64,000 nucleotides of DNA. It comes from Brachionus koreanus (lineage: Eukaryota; Rotifera; Eurotatoria; Ploima; Brachionidae). Made by a program: the position numbers and the translations under genes. The notes beneath the pieces are model-generated. The model ran no database searches. It saw only the letters and a program-made list of their open reading frames with translations, and was not told where the DNA came from. Shown piece by piece: positions 62,034 to 64,000 of this stretch. The stretch lies in assembly GCA_016987375.1 (NCBI GenBank), contig PJRA01000343.1:1070234-1134233 (forward strand). The letters are read 5' to 3'. Within the stretch, counting starts at the first letter, position 1, and each line of letters starts with the position of its first letter.

Positions 62034-63417
62034 GATTCAATTCAATTTTTTGAAATTTTAAGCGGATATGAAACTAGTAAAAAATTTTAATATCGATTTT
62101 TTTTGCTTTTTAATCCGTGGTTTGAAGACTATGGCCTATTGTTGTTCAGCTTAATTTAGATCCCTTGTTTTTATTTTGGGAATCGTCCATCTCTTGTAAT
62201 TTTATCACTCAATCGCTATTTTTGGCTCTCTAAATACTACAAGTTTTAACGACAAATCTTAACTATTTTTTTTTGACTTTCTAGATAAATATATATCCTA
62301 CGATTCTTTTCGAAAAGTAAACGAATCTTTTCAATATTGCTAGCATTTGTTCTTTAATACACTTATTAACATTCTTTAAAGGCTAAACCCATCTTCTCTT
62401 TCTATTTTTTTCCTTAAAAATATCTAACTAGATAAATAACAACTTTTTAATACTAATCATTCTACTTTCTTTGAAATATTAAGATAAATAAATTTTGAAT
62501 AATATAATTGTCTTTTTTAATCAAATTTTTAGTAATAAGATAATTAATAGTTTATTAGTAATTATTTAACTGTTTTGTATTTGATTTAAGAATTTAATTT
62601 GATTAAACCAATCCCATAATCCATATTTTTATACAAATTCTGAAACAGTACAAAATTCAGAACAAGACTTTAAAAAATAGCTTTTTTGGAACATAAGTTG
62701 ACAATAAGGTCAATAGTTGGGTTAAGGGGAAATAAAAATCAGAGTCTTATTTGAAACTCAAAGCCCGGAGGTTTTTTTTTGGAGCATGATGTTACATCTT
62801 CTGTTTGTCTTCAATTAAATAAATATAAAAACTTTTTAATTTTTTTTCAACCAGAAATTTAAAAATAAAAAAATATTTAAATTAGCTAGTAAACCAGCGC
62901 TTGTTCGACCAAAATTGCCAACTTTGGCTAACCCAAATCAGGTAAGCCTTTTTTTTGTTCTTAATTTGGTCTCCAAAAAGAAATAAATTATAATTAAATA
63001 ATCATTAAAATTAGCTCAAAATTAAACCCTAAACCCATGAAAGAGAATAATTCAATTTAGATCAGACATTGGTCGACCAAAATAGTCAACTTGGGCTAAT
63101 CAATTTCTGGTTAACAAAAAACTGGTTAACCAAAAATTGGTTAACCTAAATTGGCTAAACAAGCTCACTCGTAAAAATGCTTATTTTCATGAAATAAAAA
63201 GTAAAAAGAAAAAGAAGCACAAAGGGTCGAAAAAACTCCTTCGGCTTTTGAGTGTTAAATTAAAAAAAAATTAAAAAGATTCCACAATAATTAAAAAAGA
63301 CAAATTGTAAAACTTGGCTAAATTTATTTTTATTTTAAATTTTGAGTCAAACTAAAGTGAAGGCTAAAAGTTTAAAAAAAACTTTAATTTCAAAAACCAA
63401 ATTAATAATTGACTAAA
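62003..63417. other. Upstream region of WDHD1
   Basis: It is AT-rich with no gene. Its second half is largely the inverted-repeat family B element at 62755-63256, leaving about 160 bases of unique DNA before the WDHD1 start codon. Confidence 0.4.
62755..63256. mobile_element. Inverted-repeat family B, longest copy (about 0.5 kb)
   Basis: The left end reads AACTCAAAGCCCGGAGGTTTT and the complement of the right end AACACTCAAAAGCCGAAGGA followed by GTTTTTT, an imperfect inverted repeat. The left end also matches 18131-18160. The core at 62880-63160 has several GGTTAACC, GGTCGACCA and GGCTAACC palindromic motifs, one part of which recurs inverted at 26541-26605. There is no coding frame. It looks like an old non-autonomous DNA element; target duplications are not clear. 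Confidence 0.6.
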
Positions 63418-64000
63418 ATGCACAACACCCGATACGCCCATTGCGATGGATATACAGATATATGCTTGGCCGAGAATGGAAAATTCGTAACATGTGGTGA
63501 AGATGGTGAAGTTCGCATATGGAATGGTTTTGACGATTTAGACAATACATCAATCCAAGTAGGGGACAAATGCTTCGCAATTGCTTATCATACTGGAAAA
63601 ATTTACGTAAGCGATGAGCAAAATGAGCTAAAACGCTACGATCTCGAAACAAATGAGTTCATTGGAGTTGTGACTTCATTCACTTTACCAATAACTTGTA
63701 TAGCAATCAACAAATCAAACACTTTTTTAGTTTGCGGATCATCTGATTTTGACATTCATTTAGTCGATCTAAACACCCTTAAATTCACATCATTTCCTGG
63801 CCATGAAGCGCCCATATTGTCAGTTCTCTTCGATCCACTTGAAAAATATTTTGCATCGTCAAGCTGCGATGGTTCGGTCAAATTTTGGTCTGTGTCAAAC
63901 CTGACCAATTCAAAAACTCTCGCTAATTTACACTCAAAATCAAATGATTTTGTTGACTCATCAAGCTGGGCCAAACTAGCATGGCACAAAGACGGTGGTC
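63418..64000 (+). CDS. WDHD1: WDHD1 / And-1 / Ctf4 replisome adaptor, N-terminal WD40 part (cut by window end)
   Basis: An uninterrupted frame of 194 codons from the first ATG to the window edge. It opens MHNTRYAHCDGYTDICLAEN and carries WD40 repeats ending FVTCGEDGEVRIWNGFDDLD, VCGSSDFDIHLVDL and FASSSCDGSVKFWSVSN, matching the amino-terminal propeller of WDHD1, including GHEAPILSVLFDP. The protein trimerises and links the CMG helicase with DNA polymerase alpha during replication; the C-terminal SepB and HMG parts would lie beyond the window. No introns are seen so far. Confidence 0.92.
   Translation, partial: MHNTRYAHCDGYTDICLAENGKFVTCGEDGEVRIWNGFDDLDNTSIQVGDKCFAIAYHTGKIYVSDEQNELKRYDLETNEFIGVVTSFTLPITCIAINKSNTFLVCGSSDFDIHLVDLNTLKFTSFPGHEAPILSVLFDPLEKYFASSSCDGSVKFWSVSNLTNSKTLANLHSKSNDFVDSSSWAKLAWHKDGG

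Noticed and set aside
1..64000. CRISPR arrays, bacterial operons, integrases or prophage
   Set aside because: The window has spliced animal genes and polymerase III tRNA genes with T-run terminators; no spaced direct-repeat array is present.

Overview
The window is eukaryotic nuclear DNA from an animal. It is extremely AT-rich (poly-A/T and AATTT text almost everywhere), its genes have many short GT..AG introns (often 40-60 bases) plus a few of 1-4 kb, and every recognisable protein is a metazoan orthologue. A small lophotrochozoan such as a monogonont rotifer would fit; that placement is inference from composition and gene structure only.

Layout. (1) 81-2279, minus: a PNLDC1-type PARN-family 3' exonuclease in 13 exons with a C-terminal membrane anchor. 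(2) 6528-7955, plus: an SPSB SPRY/SOCS-box ubiquitin-ligase adaptor in one exon. (3) 9488-11247: three identical tRNA-Cys(GCA) genes on the minus strand, a broken PLAT-domain fragment between copies 2 and 3, and a tRNA-Phe(GAA) on the plus strand. (4) 12529-17581, plus: a RASEF/Rab45-like coiled-coil Rab GTPase. (5) 20811-24189, plus: hnRNP K with three KH domains. (6) 27979-34765, minus: macoilin. (7) 37742-38786, plus: CLN6. (8) 44163-50646, plus: an AF9/ENL-type YEATS protein with a 3-codon first exon and a 3.9-kb intron. (9) 58430-58888, plus: a small secreted prohormone that would release repeated YRFD/YRYD tetrapeptides. (10) 59724-61399, plus: a chymotrypsin-fold protease with a duplicated Ser/Thr-rich tail. 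(11) 63418 to the window end, plus: the N-terminal WD40 part of WDHD1/And-1/Ctf4. I assigned exons by reading splice sites and checking that phases join; in each multi-exon gene the phases close without a frameshift, except where I say so.

The genes are unrelated housekeeping, regulatory and signalling genes, each with its own promoter; there is no operon logic. Between and inside them lie many decayed mobile elements: four non-LTR retrotransposon fragments, a Tc1/mariner-like fragment, a 600-bp terminal-inverted-repeat element with a 7-bp target duplication, TTAA-flanked piggyBac-like mini-elements, a second inverted-repeat family, a three-copy dispersed repeat, and a tRNA-derived SINE with an exact 15-bp target duplication.

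Most worth a second look: the YRFD/YRYD prohormone, whose last peptide is followed directly by the stop codon and which lacks any amidation glycine; the 600-bp element in the macoilin intron; the SINE that interrupts an open exon-like frame; and the protease with Ser at the specificity position and a tandemly duplicated tail.
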